Source of the DNA: an uncultured Clostridium sp.
GTDB taxonomy: Bacteria; Bacillota_A; Clostridia; TANB77; CAG-508
Direction of reading: 5' to 3'
Assembly: GCA_951800935.1 (NCBI GenBank)
Contig: CATOLW010000036.1
Location: 1 to 8,917 of the forward strand
Length of the DNA stretch: 8,917 bases
A program made the position numbers and the translations under genes. Shown here one piece after another: positions 1 through 7,514 of this stretch. The stretch's first letter is position 1. Each line of letters starts with the position of its first letter. The notes beneath the pieces are model-generated. The model made no database searches. It was not told the DNA's origin and was given only the letters and a program-made list of their open reading frames with translations.

Positions 1-3
1 CAT
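1..3 (-). CDS. Start codon of a further downstream gene (partial)
   Basis: The first three bases read as an ATG on the minus strand. A strong Shine-Dalgarno, AAAAGGAGG at 18-10, precedes it with a 6-nt spacer. It lies just after the TAA (24-26) of the serine hydrolase gene, so it is probably the next member of the same operon. Nothing of the product is visible, so no function can be given. Confidence 0.5.
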
Positions 4-23
4 TTATTTCCTCCTTTTACTTG

Positions 24-575
24 TTATAGATAATTTACAATATCTTCAAAAGTATCATATCCACTTTCACGATTGATATGTCCTGCATTTGGCATCAAAA
101 TTTGTTCTGTTGCTACTGTATCTGCAAATTCTTTTTCCGCTTCATATTTTACATATGGGTCATTATTGGAATAGAAACAAATTATTTCATTCGCATATTG
201 TTTTATATCTTCTAGCTTGTCAAAATACATACTTTCGTTTACAGTATCATATTCTTCATTGATTCCTAGATAATTGTTAAATCCACATACAAATATTAAT
301 TTCTTAACTTTTACTTTGTTTTCAACTAAAAATTTTGCTATAAATACTGGTGCAATACTATGACCTATTATAGTTGTGTTTTCGCTGATTAATCCTAAAT
401 CTAAATAGTTTTTTAATAATTTACTCCAATTTTCATAATTTTGATATCCTACTCCTATTGGAAAATCTGGCACATAAACTTGTTTTCCTTCTGTTTCTAT
501 AAAATCGTGTAGCCATCCTATCCAATTTGAATATGGGCTACTAAATGAGCCATGTATAATAAAATAGTTTTCCAT
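24..575 (-). CDS. RBBP9/YdeN-type alpha/beta hydrolase (serine hydrolase)
   Basis: This is a 183-residue cytoplasmic alpha/beta hydrolase, the usual compact size of the RBBP9/YdeN family. What I see: an N-terminal beta strand followed by HGSFSSP (residues 8-14), the nucleophile elbow GHSIAP with Ser73, an acid motif SNNDPYV with Asp139, and GHINRESG with His166, which together form the Ser-Asp-His triad typical of the family. Members are small esterase-like hydrolases whose natural substrates are mostly unknown, so none is assigned. The start at 575 is chosen because AAGGAGGA lies 5 nt upstream (588-581); an in-frame ATG eight codons earlier (599) has no ribosome binding site. It follows the acetyltransferase gene by 34 bp in the same operon. 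There is no signal peptide or membrane segment. Confidence 0.88.
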   Translation of the reverse strand: MENYFIIHGSFSSPYSNWIGWLHDFIETEGKQVYVPDFPIGVGYQNYENWSKLLKNYLDLGLISENTTIIGHSIAPVFIAKFLVENKVKVKKLIFVCGFNNYLGINEEYDTVNESMYFDKLEDIKQYANEIICFYSNNDPYVKYEAEKEFADTVATEQILMPNAGHINRESGYDTFEDIVNYL

Positions 576-609
576 TTTATTCCTCCTTATATTTTTCATA
601 GTGCTTTAA

Positions 610-1407
610 CTATATTTCTGTGTATTTTACGCCTTTAAATATTTCTTTAAATCCCATACTTTTATAAATCTTTTCTGGATAAAAACCAGATTCTGTTTGC
701 AATACTACTTCATCTATTCCTATCTCTATCAATCTATTAAATATATCGGACATTAATTGCTTACAAATCCCATTTCTTCTATAATTTACATTTGTAGTAA
801 CATTATACAAATAAGCAATTTGTTTTTCATACATAATGGTCATAGTTCCTATTATTTCATTGTCATTTCTAGCTACATAATGTTCTGTCATAAATCTACC
901 ATTTATATGGCAACTTCTTTTTATTGCTTCTATTACACTGGCAGACAAGCCATCATATGGGTCTTCTTTACTGTTTCTTATGAATCCTTTGTTTACTATA
1001 TCAGGATAAATGGCTTCTTCTTGTTTGCTTATTTTTGAAATCTTTATTGGTATATTACTCTTAAATTGAATAAAATTTTTCAAATTATTTCTCATAAGCC
1101 ATATAGAATTATCAGATTTCTTAAGTCCTTTTGATTTAAAGTCTACTGTATTTAATAATATTTCATTATTAATAAACACAGAAGCTTTCCTTCCATTCTT
1201 ATTCATTATTTCTTTTATCTTTATAAAGTCTTCATCAAATTCCTCTGCATTTTTCGACTTAATATTTATTGCTAAATTTAAATAATCATCATTAAATTCG
1301 TCAATTAGCAATATTGTAAATTTGTTATAGTCGAATCTTTTTGATTTTTCAAATAACAATCGTTGACCTTCATAATTAAAATCTTGTATCTTTTCTAAAT
1401 TAGTCAC
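610..1407 (-). CDS. GNAT-family N-acetyltransferase with an extra N-terminal domain
   Basis: The 265-residue protein has a C-terminal GNAT fold (about 120-265) that would transfer an acetyl group from acetyl-CoA to an unidentified amine. Visible signs are a strand YLYNVTTNVNYR, the acetyl-CoA pyrophosphate loop RRNGIC (210-215), a QTESGF strand and the closing KIYKSMGFKEI. The canonical loop is Q/R-x-x-G-x-G/A, so Cys215 at the last position is unusual. Residues 1-115 are an additional N-terminal region, perhaps a degenerate second GNAT-like fold as in tandem GNATs; this is inference. Translation starts at GTG (1407-1405), directly abutting the TAA of the peptidase gene. Its Shine-Dalgarno AGGAGGA (1420-1414, 6-nt spacer) lies inside the upstream gene, which suggests translational coupling. 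The GNAT assignment is firm, the substrate unknown. Confidence 0.85.
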   Translation of the reverse strand: MTNLEKIQDFNYEGQRLLFEKSKRFDYNKFTILLIDEFNDDYLNLAINIKSKNAEEFDEDFIKIKEIMNKNGRKASVFINNEILLNTVDFKSKGLKKSDNSIWLMRNNLKNFIQFKSNIPIKISKISKQEEAIYPDIVNKGFIRNSKEDPYDGLSASVIEAIKRSCHINGRFMTEHYVARNDNEIIGTMTIMYEKQIAYLYNVTTNVNYRRNGICKQLMSDIFNRLIEIGIDEVVLQTESGFYPEKIYKSMGFKEIFKGVKYTEI

Positions 1408-2730
1408 TTAAAATCCTCCTTCTATTTCAAATTCAATTGGTTTTTGTTTCAATAATTCTAGTTGTTCTTGTGATAAATATTTTTTGTTGATTACTGCACT
1501 TAATACAAATTCGTCAAAAAAATTATCATTCATAATATAATAGCCATTTGGCTTTCCTTTATCTCCATAGCTATCTTCCACTTTCCATCTTTGTGGCTTG
1601 TTGTCTATTAAATTAACTCCTGTGAATGTCATAGCATGATGCATTCTTATATCATATAAGTTTAATGCTTCTTCTTTTGATAATCTTTTCAAGTTTAATG
1701 TATTCTCGTAGTCATACAATCTAGTATCTAATATTCCAGATTTTTCATCTCTAAATTTTAATATATGTGCTCCCATATATACTGGCATCTCGTTTTTTAA
1801 TTGCTTTATTGTTAGTTCTTTCAAATCTTCAATTGGCAAATTCAAATATTTAACACAAGATTTTTGATGTACATTCCCTAAATATTTTTTCTGATATACT
1901 TTATGATATTCCTTGTTATACATAGGCATATTTCCTATTATTACAAAATCATCTAAATCTAATGACAAAAATTTATCTTTGAACTCTATTGGTGTTAATT
2001 TACTATATCTTTTATACTCACTATTTTCATCTTTGTATTCATAATCAAATTCGGTTACTGGCTCTCCTAATGTTTTGCATAGTAGATTATAATTTTCTTG
2101 TAAAAATCTGTTTTTGGTTTCTCTTAATAATTTTAAGTCTTTTCCTTGTCTTTTTAAATCTATCAATTCTAAAATATCTTTTTTTACTTTTTCTGTGTAT
2201 AAATATTCCATCTTTTCATAGTTTGTACTTTCAACTGCATTTGGATGATAAGAGTATGGAACTAATCCGTATTTATTTACAATAGCTACAAAGTAGGTCC
2301 AATATCCTCCTTCTGAAACACAAAATTCATAAACTTTTTCTTTATGAAGATAATCAAAATTAGTATTAGAAAGATTTATTATATTTTCATAAACATGGTT
2401 TGATTTTTCTAGCTTATCGAAAAATGCAATATGATTACTCGATAACTCTAAATCCATAATGTTCATTTTCAAATTTTTAGCTATGTTATGTTTTATTACA
2501 TTCAAGCCAGCATATATCCAACACTTCCAACTCTCTTGTTGATCATATCTTTTGCTTTCTGGTAATTCCATATTAAAAATTGGCTGATTTTCTACTATAA
2601 TTTCTCTATTAATACAAGCGTTTTGTAATCCGTTTTTTGTTATTGCATTTTCTATTATTTTATTTGTTTTGTCGTTATTATAAATTTTATTATATTCCTT
2701 TATTTGTTTTAACGATATTTGACTTTCCAT
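1408..2730 (-). CDS. C1-family cysteine peptidase, PepC/bleomycin hydrolase type, with Asn-to-Asp active-site change
   Basis: At 440 residues this matches the length of aminopeptidase C (peptidase family C1B), a cytosolic, typically hexameric aminopeptidase. The family signature is clear: DQQESWKCWIYAGLN holds the oxyanion Gln64 and nucleophile Cys70, MHHAMTFTGVNL holds catalytic His365, and RWKVEDSYGDKG is the third motif. PepC enzymes normally read VENSWG there; this protein has VEDSYG, so the catalytic Asn is Asp386 (codon GAT) and the Trp is Tyr. The C-terminus ends EIEGGF instead of the usual PepC tail (close to PWDPMGALA), the arm that lies in the active site and enforces aminopeptidase action. 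The enzyme may therefore have altered or reduced activity. ATG at 2730 is the start, with only a distant GGAGAA (2749-2744, 13 nt). It follows the YjbR gene by 27 bp. Confidence 0.87.
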   Translation of the reverse strand: MESQISLKQIKEYNKIYNNDKTNKIIENAITKNGLQNACINREIIVENQPIFNMELPESKRYDQQESWKCWIYAGLNVIKHNIAKNLKMNIMDLELSSNHIAFFDKLEKSNHVYENIINLSNTNFDYLHKEKVYEFCVSEGGYWTYFVAIVNKYGLVPYSYHPNAVESTNYEKMEYLYTEKVKKDILELIDLKRQGKDLKLLRETKNRFLQENYNLLCKTLGEPVTEFDYEYKDENSEYKRYSKLTPIEFKDKFLSLDLDDFVIIGNMPMYNKEYHKVYQKKYLGNVHQKSCVKYLNLPIEDLKELTIKQLKNEMPVYMGAHILKFRDEKSGILDTRLYDYENTLNLKRLSKEEALNLYDIRMHHAMTFTGVNLIDNKPQRWKVEDSYGDKGKPNGYYIMNDNFFDEFVLSAVINKKYLSQEQLELLKQKPIEFEIEGGF

Positions 2731-2757
2731 TTTTATTTCTAACTTCTCCCATTTTTT

Positions 2758-3087
2758 CTATTTTTTAGTTAATTCATAACTTTGCTCAATTAGCTCTTCT
2801 ACTAAGGTATCATCTACTTTGTTATTTATAATAATTGTGTTCCAGTGTTCTTTGTTCATATGATAACCTGGTATAATATAATCATAAGTGCTTCTTAATA
2901 ACTCTGAATAATCTGGATTTGTTTTTACATTTAGATAGATTTTATCTTTTACATTCATAATTAAAGCAAACCATTTTTTATTTTCTAAATGTTTCATAGT
3001 TACTGATGTACTATCATCTGGAAAAGGATAATCTTTGTAAGTATTTGGCAATGTTAAACTATATTTTATAATATCTTCTTTCGTCAT
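2758..3087 (-). CDS. MmcQ/YjbR family protein
   Basis: This is a 109-residue single-domain protein of the MmcQ/YjbR family, which has a CyaY-like fold. Family features visible are the N-terminal helix ending in a LPNTYKDYPF turn (12-22), a strand segment KKWFALIMNV, the KIYLNVKTNP segment (49-58), and the conserved GYHMNKEHWN block (74-83). Members are often labelled DNA-binding from the fold of YjbR, but their role is not established, so no specific function is claimed. ATG at 3087 has an AGGAG (3100-3096) 8 nt upstream. That Shine-Dalgarno overlaps the TAA stop of the preceding metallo-hydrolase gene (3102-3100), so the two genes are 12 bp apart and probably cotranslated. Confidence 0.85.
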   Translation of the reverse strand: MTKEDIIKYSLTLPNTYKDYPFPDDSTSVTMKHLENKKWFALIMNVKDKIYLNVKTNPDYSELLRSTYDYIIPGYHMNKEHWNTIIINNKVDDTLVEELIEQSYELTKK

Positions 3088-3099
3088 TGTTTAGTCTCC

Positions 3100-3741
3100 T
3101 TATCTCTTTTCTTTCATTATTATTTTACCTTCTATTTTTGGATGTAATAGTTTTGAAAAGTCTATCGCATCTTGATTGGTTCCTACAATACTTCCATAAT
3201 GAATTGGTACTGCTATTTTAGGTTGTATCTCGTTTATTAGGTTAGCTGCTTCTTTAAAGTCCATTGTATAGGTGCCGCCAACTGGAACAAATGCTATATC
3301 ACATTTTATATTCTTATTTTCTGGAGTAACATCTGTATCTCCTGCAATATAATAACTAATACCGTTTATTTCAATCAGGTAACCTACCCATCCATTTTCT
3401 TTTGGATGGAATTGTTTGTTTATATTATAAGCTGGTATAGTTTCAACTTTAATTTTATCTATCTCATATTTTTGATTTGGTTCTACGGTAATTATAAATT
3501 CTTCTCTAAATCCATTTCTTAATACTTTTGTGAATAATCTTTCTGGTACTATGATAAACGTATCATCTTTCTTTACTTTGTCTATGTCTTCTTCTGAATA
3601 GTGGTCATAATGGTCATGTGTTATAAATATTATATCTGCATCATGATAGTTTTTGTCTATTTTAAATGGGTCTATATATATTACTTTTTCTTTTTTTATT
3701 TTTATACTACTATGATATAAAACTTCTATATCTTCTAACAT
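3100..3741 (-). CDS. Metallo-beta-lactamase-fold hydrolase (COG2220, UlaG/YtkL-like)
   Basis: The 213-residue protein is an MBL-fold metal-dependent hydrolase, probably cytoplasmic. The metal site is readable: THDHYDHYS gives HxHxDH with His42, His44, Asp46 and His47; a later FHPKENG (His112) and AGDTD (Asp135) supply further ligands; PIHYG (His181) closes the site. The length and the motif order fit the UlaG/YtkL group of COG2220, whose members include L-ascorbate-6-phosphate lactonase. No ascorbate pathway gene is near, so the substrate stays open. ATG at 3741 is supported by a strong AAAGGAGG (3756-3749, 7-nt spacer). It lies 31 bp downstream of the HD-domain gene and 12 bp upstream of the YjbR gene, in the same apparent operon. 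Confidence 0.88.
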   Translation of the reverse strand: MLEDIEVLYHSSIKIKKEKVIYIDPFKIDKNYHDADIIFITHDHYDHYSEEDIDKVKKDDTFIIVPERLFTKVLRNGFREEFIITVEPNQKYEIDKIKVETIPAYNINKQFHPKENGWVGYLIEINGISYYIAGDTDVTPENKNIKCDIAFVPVGGTYTMDFKEAANLINEIQPKIAVPIHYGSIVGTNQDAIDFSKLLHPKIEGKIIMKEKR

Positions 3742-3772
3742 ACAAGTTCCTCCTTTGGTTATTTTAATTGTC

Positions 3773-4413
3773 TTATTTAGTTTCTCTATTTATGTTTTGT
3801 ATTTTTTCTATTAACTCTTTAAATATTATATCATCCTCATATTTAGGTTTATCAAATTCTATCCAAAAATCACTAGCATTTTTAGCAATTTTATCTATTT
3901 GTTCAGCTTTATCTCCATAATATTTTAAATCTTTTCTGGTTTCATTAAAATCCATCACATGATCTAGGTCATACAGTTTTGCTTGAAAATCACATTCTAT
4001 TTTATCAATATGATAACAAAAAATACTTTCTTTTGATTCTCGTTTATTAAATTCGTTTAACAATTCTTCTATTTCACTTTGTTTTAATAAACCAGCTGTA
4101 ACTTTATGAACTATTTTTTACCATCTTCTATTTTTTGTTCCATACTAATTTTATCTCTAATGGTATAATCTGGCATTAAAATTTCTTCTAGCTCATGAAG
4201 TGTTAACATCTTTAACACTTTAAACATGTCTAAATTCAATTTATATTCGCTGTCTATTGCTATTGCTAATACTAAAGTTCCATATATATGTTCCGCTACA
4301 CTTTCTAAACGTTCCTTTTTTATTCCTATTTCAATCCAACCTGTTCTAATTTTATATTTTAGTTTGTTTGCAAATATATAAAAATTTATAATACTATTCG
4401 TATTTTTTATCAT
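3773..4413 (-). pseudogene. YfbR-like HD-domain hydrolase gene with a one-base frameshift
   Basis: Two adjacent frames together encode one HD-domain protein of about 213 residues, related to YfbR-type 5'-nucleotidases/phosphohydrolases. The first part (4413-4111) begins MIKNTNSIINFYIF and holds the His of VAEHIYGT (His42) and LHELEEI (His73-Glu74, where many relatives have HD). It stops at TAG (4113-4111). The second part, down to TAA at 3775-3773, continues IVHKVTAGLLKQSEIEELLNEF and includes IDKIECDFQAKLYDL, which should supply the distal Asp. The frames join at a run of six A residues (4119-4114): a seventh A, or a -1 slip on AAA-AAA, would restore GKKIVHKV exactly. This could be a true inactivating deletion, a homopolymer sequencing error, or programmed slippage. 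ATG at 4413 has AAGGGAG 10 nt upstream. It appears to be the first gene of the operon. Confidence 0.82.
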
Positions 4414-4471
4414 ATATTTTGTTCTCCCTTCTGTATCTTGAATATATTTTCCTAATCGATTACATATTTTA

Positions 4472-4501
4472 TCTATATTTTATTTCTTCTTATTCTAACA
4501 A
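4472..4501 (-). promoter_or_regulatory. Candidate promoter for the enzyme operon
   Basis: In the 124-bp gap between the unknown gene and the HD-domain gene, the minus strand shows TTGTTA (4501-4496) and TATAGA (4477-4472) separated by 18 bp, about 60 bp upstream of the HD-domain start. The DNA is so AT-rich that such matches occur by chance, so this is only a candidate. No terminator hairpin is seen in the gap, so readthrough from the upstream gene is also possible. Confidence 0.25.
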
Positions 4502-4537
4502 AACCACGATTTTTATAAGCTAGTTTTGCTCTATCAA

Positions 4538-5707
4538 TTACTCTAAAATTTCATCAAGTAATATTTGATACTCTTTTTCTAGCGATGCTAACATTAATTC
4601 ATACCAAACTTCCCTTGAATATTTTCCATTTTCTATACCCCATAATTTATAATGTAACTCCTTTTTTGTATGTAAATCTATCATAATGTTATCATTTTCT
4701 TCCGAATATTTTTTTAAGTAATCTTCAATTGGATATTGATTTATTGCACAATCAATATGTGTAAAATAATCATTTTCTGGAAAGTATATACCATGAAGAA
4801 ATGTTGTTTTACAATAAGTTTTACTCGTTTTTTCTTCTTTATATGGAAGCGTTTCTATTTCAATATGCCAAAACTGTTCATTACGTTCTTGATTGTAATC
4901 TTTTTTTATAACCATCAACAATTTATCTAGACTTTGCTCATTTATATGCACTGTAATTGTTTTCTGTTTCTCGAGCACACTATCTTTAAAATGAAATTGT
5001 GGACCATAAAACCTTTCAAAATCTAATGTTGAATATGAAATTGCTTGATTTATAGGTAGTGCTAATCTTTCATCAAGTCTCAATAAAATATCACCTGATT
5101 TAACTTTTTCTGTTATTATCTTGGCAAATCCAGGCATAGTATCTGCAAAATTAATAACTTTAGTATTAGTCAAAATATTGTATAAATAAGCCTTTCCGTC
5201 ATAAACAAAGTAATCTCTTTTAAACTCTACTCCATTTACAATCGATAACCCATATTGATTAGTTTCATATATTAACTTTTCATTACTAATAATTTTTTGT
5301 ATATCTATTCTATGTTCTCCGAATGTATCTAAAATGTAACCCGTAAGTATGAGAGCAAATAACTTATCTAGACTCTCGATGGATTCTGAAGTTTGTCGTT
5401 GTCTAGCTGGATTGATAAATGCGGTAACGTAATATCGAATCCAACCATTAATGTCATTATGCAACATATATTTTAACATTTCATCAGTAAGAATACCTGA
5501 ATTATTAAATTTCTCAATAACAACATCAACCAATGGTTTCAAGTAACCTGGAATTTCAAATTGTTTTGTTCTGTAACTAGACAAATAGTTTAAGTATCTT
5601 TTTCTAATTGAAAATATTAAATATTCTATATCTTTGTACTCGTCAGTTTCGGTTATACTCACCAAAAACTCTTCAATTTTCTCAGATGAGGCTATTTTTT
5701 CAATCAC
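4538..5707 (-). CDS. Unrecognised protein, about 390 residues, possibly a 5'-truncated gene fragment
   Basis: I do not recognise this family. The product is soluble and charged, with no signal peptide or membrane segment. From GTG at 5707 it is 389 residues. The first 150 residues look helical and include INGWIRYYVTAFINPARQR; the middle has strand-rich segments (RDYFVYDGKAYLYN, KTITVHINEQ, FWHIEIETLPY); the end is helical (LASLEKEYQILLDEILE). The start is uncertain. GTG at 5707 has AGGAG 8 nt upstream (5720-5716). TTG codons at 5734 and 5731 have no ribosome binding site. The frame remains open upstream through 5735-5797 until the recombinase TGA at 5800-5798, with plausible coding content, as expected if insertion removed the 5' part. 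It may thus be an intact gene starting at 5707 or the 3' remnant of a longer one. Confidence 0.6.
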   Translation of the reverse strand: MIEKIASSEKIEEFLVSITETDEYKDIEYLIFSIRKRYLNYLSSYRTKQFEIPGYLKPLVDVVIEKFNNSGILTDEMLKYMLHNDINGWIRYYVTAFINPARQRQTSESIESLDKLFALILTGYILDTFGEHRIDIQKIISNEKLIYETNQYGLSIVNGVEFKRDYFVYDGKAYLYNILTNTKVINFADTMPGFAKIITEKVKSGDILLRLDERLALPINQAISYSTLDFERFYGPQFHFKDSVLEKQKTITVHINEQSLDKLLMVIKKDYNQERNEQFWHIEIETLPYKEEKTSKTYCKTTFLHGIYFPENDYFTHIDCAINQYPIEDYLKKYSEENDNIMIDLHTKKELHYKLWGIENGKYSREVWYELMLASLEKEYQILLDEILE

Positions 5708-5830
5708 AGTACTTTCTCCTATTCTTTTCAACAAATTTTTATTGAAAGATGTATCATTCTTTTTAGTTACTATTTCAAGTGCAAAACTGAAACAACTTCA
5801 CAATGGCTCACACATTGGCTGTAGATAGTT
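5708..5830. other. Possible element/chromosome junction next to the recombinase 3' end
   Basis: Genes for large serine recombinases usually sit at one end of their element, and here the 3' end of the gene abuts the open frame of the unknown protein. Around the recombinase stop there is a short dyad, CAATG (5801-5805) and CATTG (5813-5817) with a 7-bp centre, and a direct pair ATGGCT/TTGGCT. Such imperfect symmetry is common at att sites, but no matching copy exists elsewhere in the window, so the crossover point cannot be fixed. Inference only. Confidence 0.25.
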
Positions 5831-7501
5831 TTGGCTTACCTCGTATGATGGTGGTTGCAAATTATCTTGTTTTTTATCTTTTTGATATTTGATTTCGTTT
5901 CCAGATTTTAGGATAAATGTTATTACTCTTGGATTTATTTTTCCATTTTCTTCTTTTTCTCCTATGATAACTTTTTCTATCATTAATTCAAAAACATCTT
6001 TATCAAATTCTGGCATGATTTCGTTATCTTTAAACAATGTTTTAAACTTGTTTAATCCTTGATTTAAACTAATTGAGTCTTCTAATTCAAGTTGCAAATA
6101 CTCTTGTTCTTTCTCTATACTATTTATCTTGTTTTGTAGTTTTGCTTTCTTTTCTTGCAGAGTTTCTAATGTTATCGTTCCATTTAAGTTTAAATCAATT
6201 AGCTTGTCTATTTTTTCTTTTAATATTTGCTTTTCTTCCTCTAGTCTTTTAATAGAACTTTCATTATTTTCTTCTTGTATAATTTCTTCCATTTCGTTTA
6301 AGAATGTTTGGATTAATTCTTTTTTATTATTGCATAGTAGTTTATAACTTTCTGTAAATGCTTCTTCTATAATGCTTTCTTTCATAGCTTTACAATATGG
6401 GCAATTTTCTTTTCCATGTTTTACAAATTCCATACAATGCCAAACTGTTATACTATTTTTTGTTCCAGAATGCCAATTTCTTCTTGTTAGCAAACTACCA
6501 CAAAATCCACAATATAATCTACTACTAAAAGGATATTTTCTACTAAAGTTGCCTTTTCTTCTGCCAAGACCTCGTACTCCTCCTCGTTTTTGTAAAATCT
6601 CTTGTGCTTGATTAAACATTCTTTCAGAGATAATTGGCTCATGATGTTCTTGTATGTAATATTGATTTTCTTCTCCCATATTTACTACTCTTCTATGTGA
6701 GATTGGATCTGTTGTATATGTTTTTCCTTGTAAGACATCTCCTTTGTATTTTTCATTTTTCAAGATACCTCTTATTGTTGTTTCGTGCCATTTCTTTTTT
6801 CCTGTTGGAGTTTTATATTTCATGTTTGTTAGTTCTTTTGCTATTGTTGTACAACCTACTCCTTGGCAGTATCTTTCAAAGATATATTTTACTATTTCTG
6901 CTTCTTCGTAATTGATTGAGATTTCCTTTGTATCTTTGTCATATACATATCCTAAACAACCATTATATCCAATTAGTTCTCCTCTTTTTTGTTTCATTTG
7001 CAGTCCTAATTTTACATGAGAAGATATATTTTCGCTTTCTTGCTGTGCCATTGCACTAAGTACCGTTAGCATAATTTCTCCTGATATTTCTAAAGTATTA
7101 ATTCTTTCTTCTTCAAAGTAAATAGCAATTCCTTTTTCTTTTAGCAGTCTTACATATTTTAAGGTATCTACAGTATTTCTTCCAAACCTTGATATTGATT
7201 TTGTAATTATCATATCAAATTTGTTTTGTGTTGCATCTTGCATCATTTTCATAAAACCATCTCGTTTATAGTCTAGTGTTCCTGTAATTCCCTCATCTGC
7301 ATAAATACCAACATATTTCCAATCACTATTTGCTTTTATTTTTTCTTCATAATACTTTAGTTGAGAATTATAACTGTTTATTTGTTCTTCTTTTTCTGTA
7401 CTTACTCTTGCATAGGCACATACTCTTAAATTTCCTTTTATTTCTTCTCCTGTTGTTCTATTAATTCGACCTTTTTTCTTCTCTATAACTTGTACTTTCA
7501 A
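5798..7501 (-). CDS. Large serine recombinase (TnpX/TndX-type site-specific integrase)
   Basis: The 567-residue protein catalyses integration and excision of a mobile element through a 5'-phosphoserine DNA intermediate. Domains in order: a resolvase catalytic domain (about 25-165) with YARVSTEKEEQ (Ser34 nucleophile, Arg32) and SISRFGRN (Arg104, Arg107); the recombinase domain (about 175-305) with the typical YIFERYCQGVGCTTIAKELT stretch; a zinc ribbon with Cys331/Cys334 and NCPYC (Cys367/Cys370); and a coiled coil (about 385-475). This architecture and length fit recombinases of Tn4451/Tn5397-like elements and related phages. The last 20 or so residues are Pro/Gln-rich and look unconserved, as if encoded by the element end. 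Translation begins at TTG (7501-7499) with GAGAGG 6 nt upstream (7513-7508); the next ATG, at codon 84, would remove the catalytic serine. It lies 67 bp downstream of the SHOCT-like gene. Confidence 0.95.
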   Translation of the reverse strand: MKVQVIEKKKGRINRTTGEEIKGNLRVCAYARVSTEKEEQINSYNSQLKYYEEKIKANSDWKYVGIYADEGITGTLDYKRDGFMKMMQDATQNKFDMIITKSISRFGRNTVDTLKYVRLLKEKGIAIYFEEERINTLEISGEIMLTVLSAMAQQESENISSHVKLGLQMKQKRGELIGYNGCLGYVYDKDTKEISINYEEAEIVKYIFERYCQGVGCTTIAKELTNMKYKTPTGKKKWHETTIRGILKNEKYKGDVLQGKTYTTDPISHRRVVNMGEENQYYIQEHHEPIISERMFNQAQEILQKRGGVRGLGRRKGNFSRKYPFSSRLYCGFCGSLLTRRNWHSGTKNSITVWHCMEFVKHGKENCPYCKAMKESIIEEAFTESYKLLCNNKKELIQTFLNEMEEIIQEENNESSIKRLEEEKQILKEKIDKLIDLNLNGTITLETLQEKKAKLQNKINSIEKEQEYLQLELEDSISLNQGLNKFKTLFKDNEIMPEFDKDVFELMIEKVIIGEKEENGKINPRVITFILKSGNEIKYQKDKKQDNLQPPSYEVSQNYLQPMCEPL

Positions 7502-7514
7502 AATTAACCTCTCT

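Noticed and set aside
757..1038. Plus-strand open frame of 93 codons inside the acetyltransferase gene
   Set aside because: It is antisense to a well-supported gene, has no ribosome binding site and a composition (Tyr/Phe/Ile/Ser-rich) typical of a shadow of an AT-rich coding strand.
1989..2285. Plus-strand open frame of 98 codons resembling a membrane protein
   Set aside because: The hydrophobic character is the antisense of Lys/Glu/Asn codons of the peptidase gene; no ribosome binding site supports it.
3773..4063. Separate small gene starting at TTG 4063
   Set aside because: There is no ribosome binding site, and the frame continues upstream into sequence that joins the HD-domain protein after a single-base shift, so it is the second half of one gene.
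6129..6915. Three plus-strand open frames rich in Phe, Leu and Ser
   Set aside because: All lie antisense to the coiled-coil, zinc-ribbon and recombinase domains of the serine recombinase, whose motifs are unambiguous.
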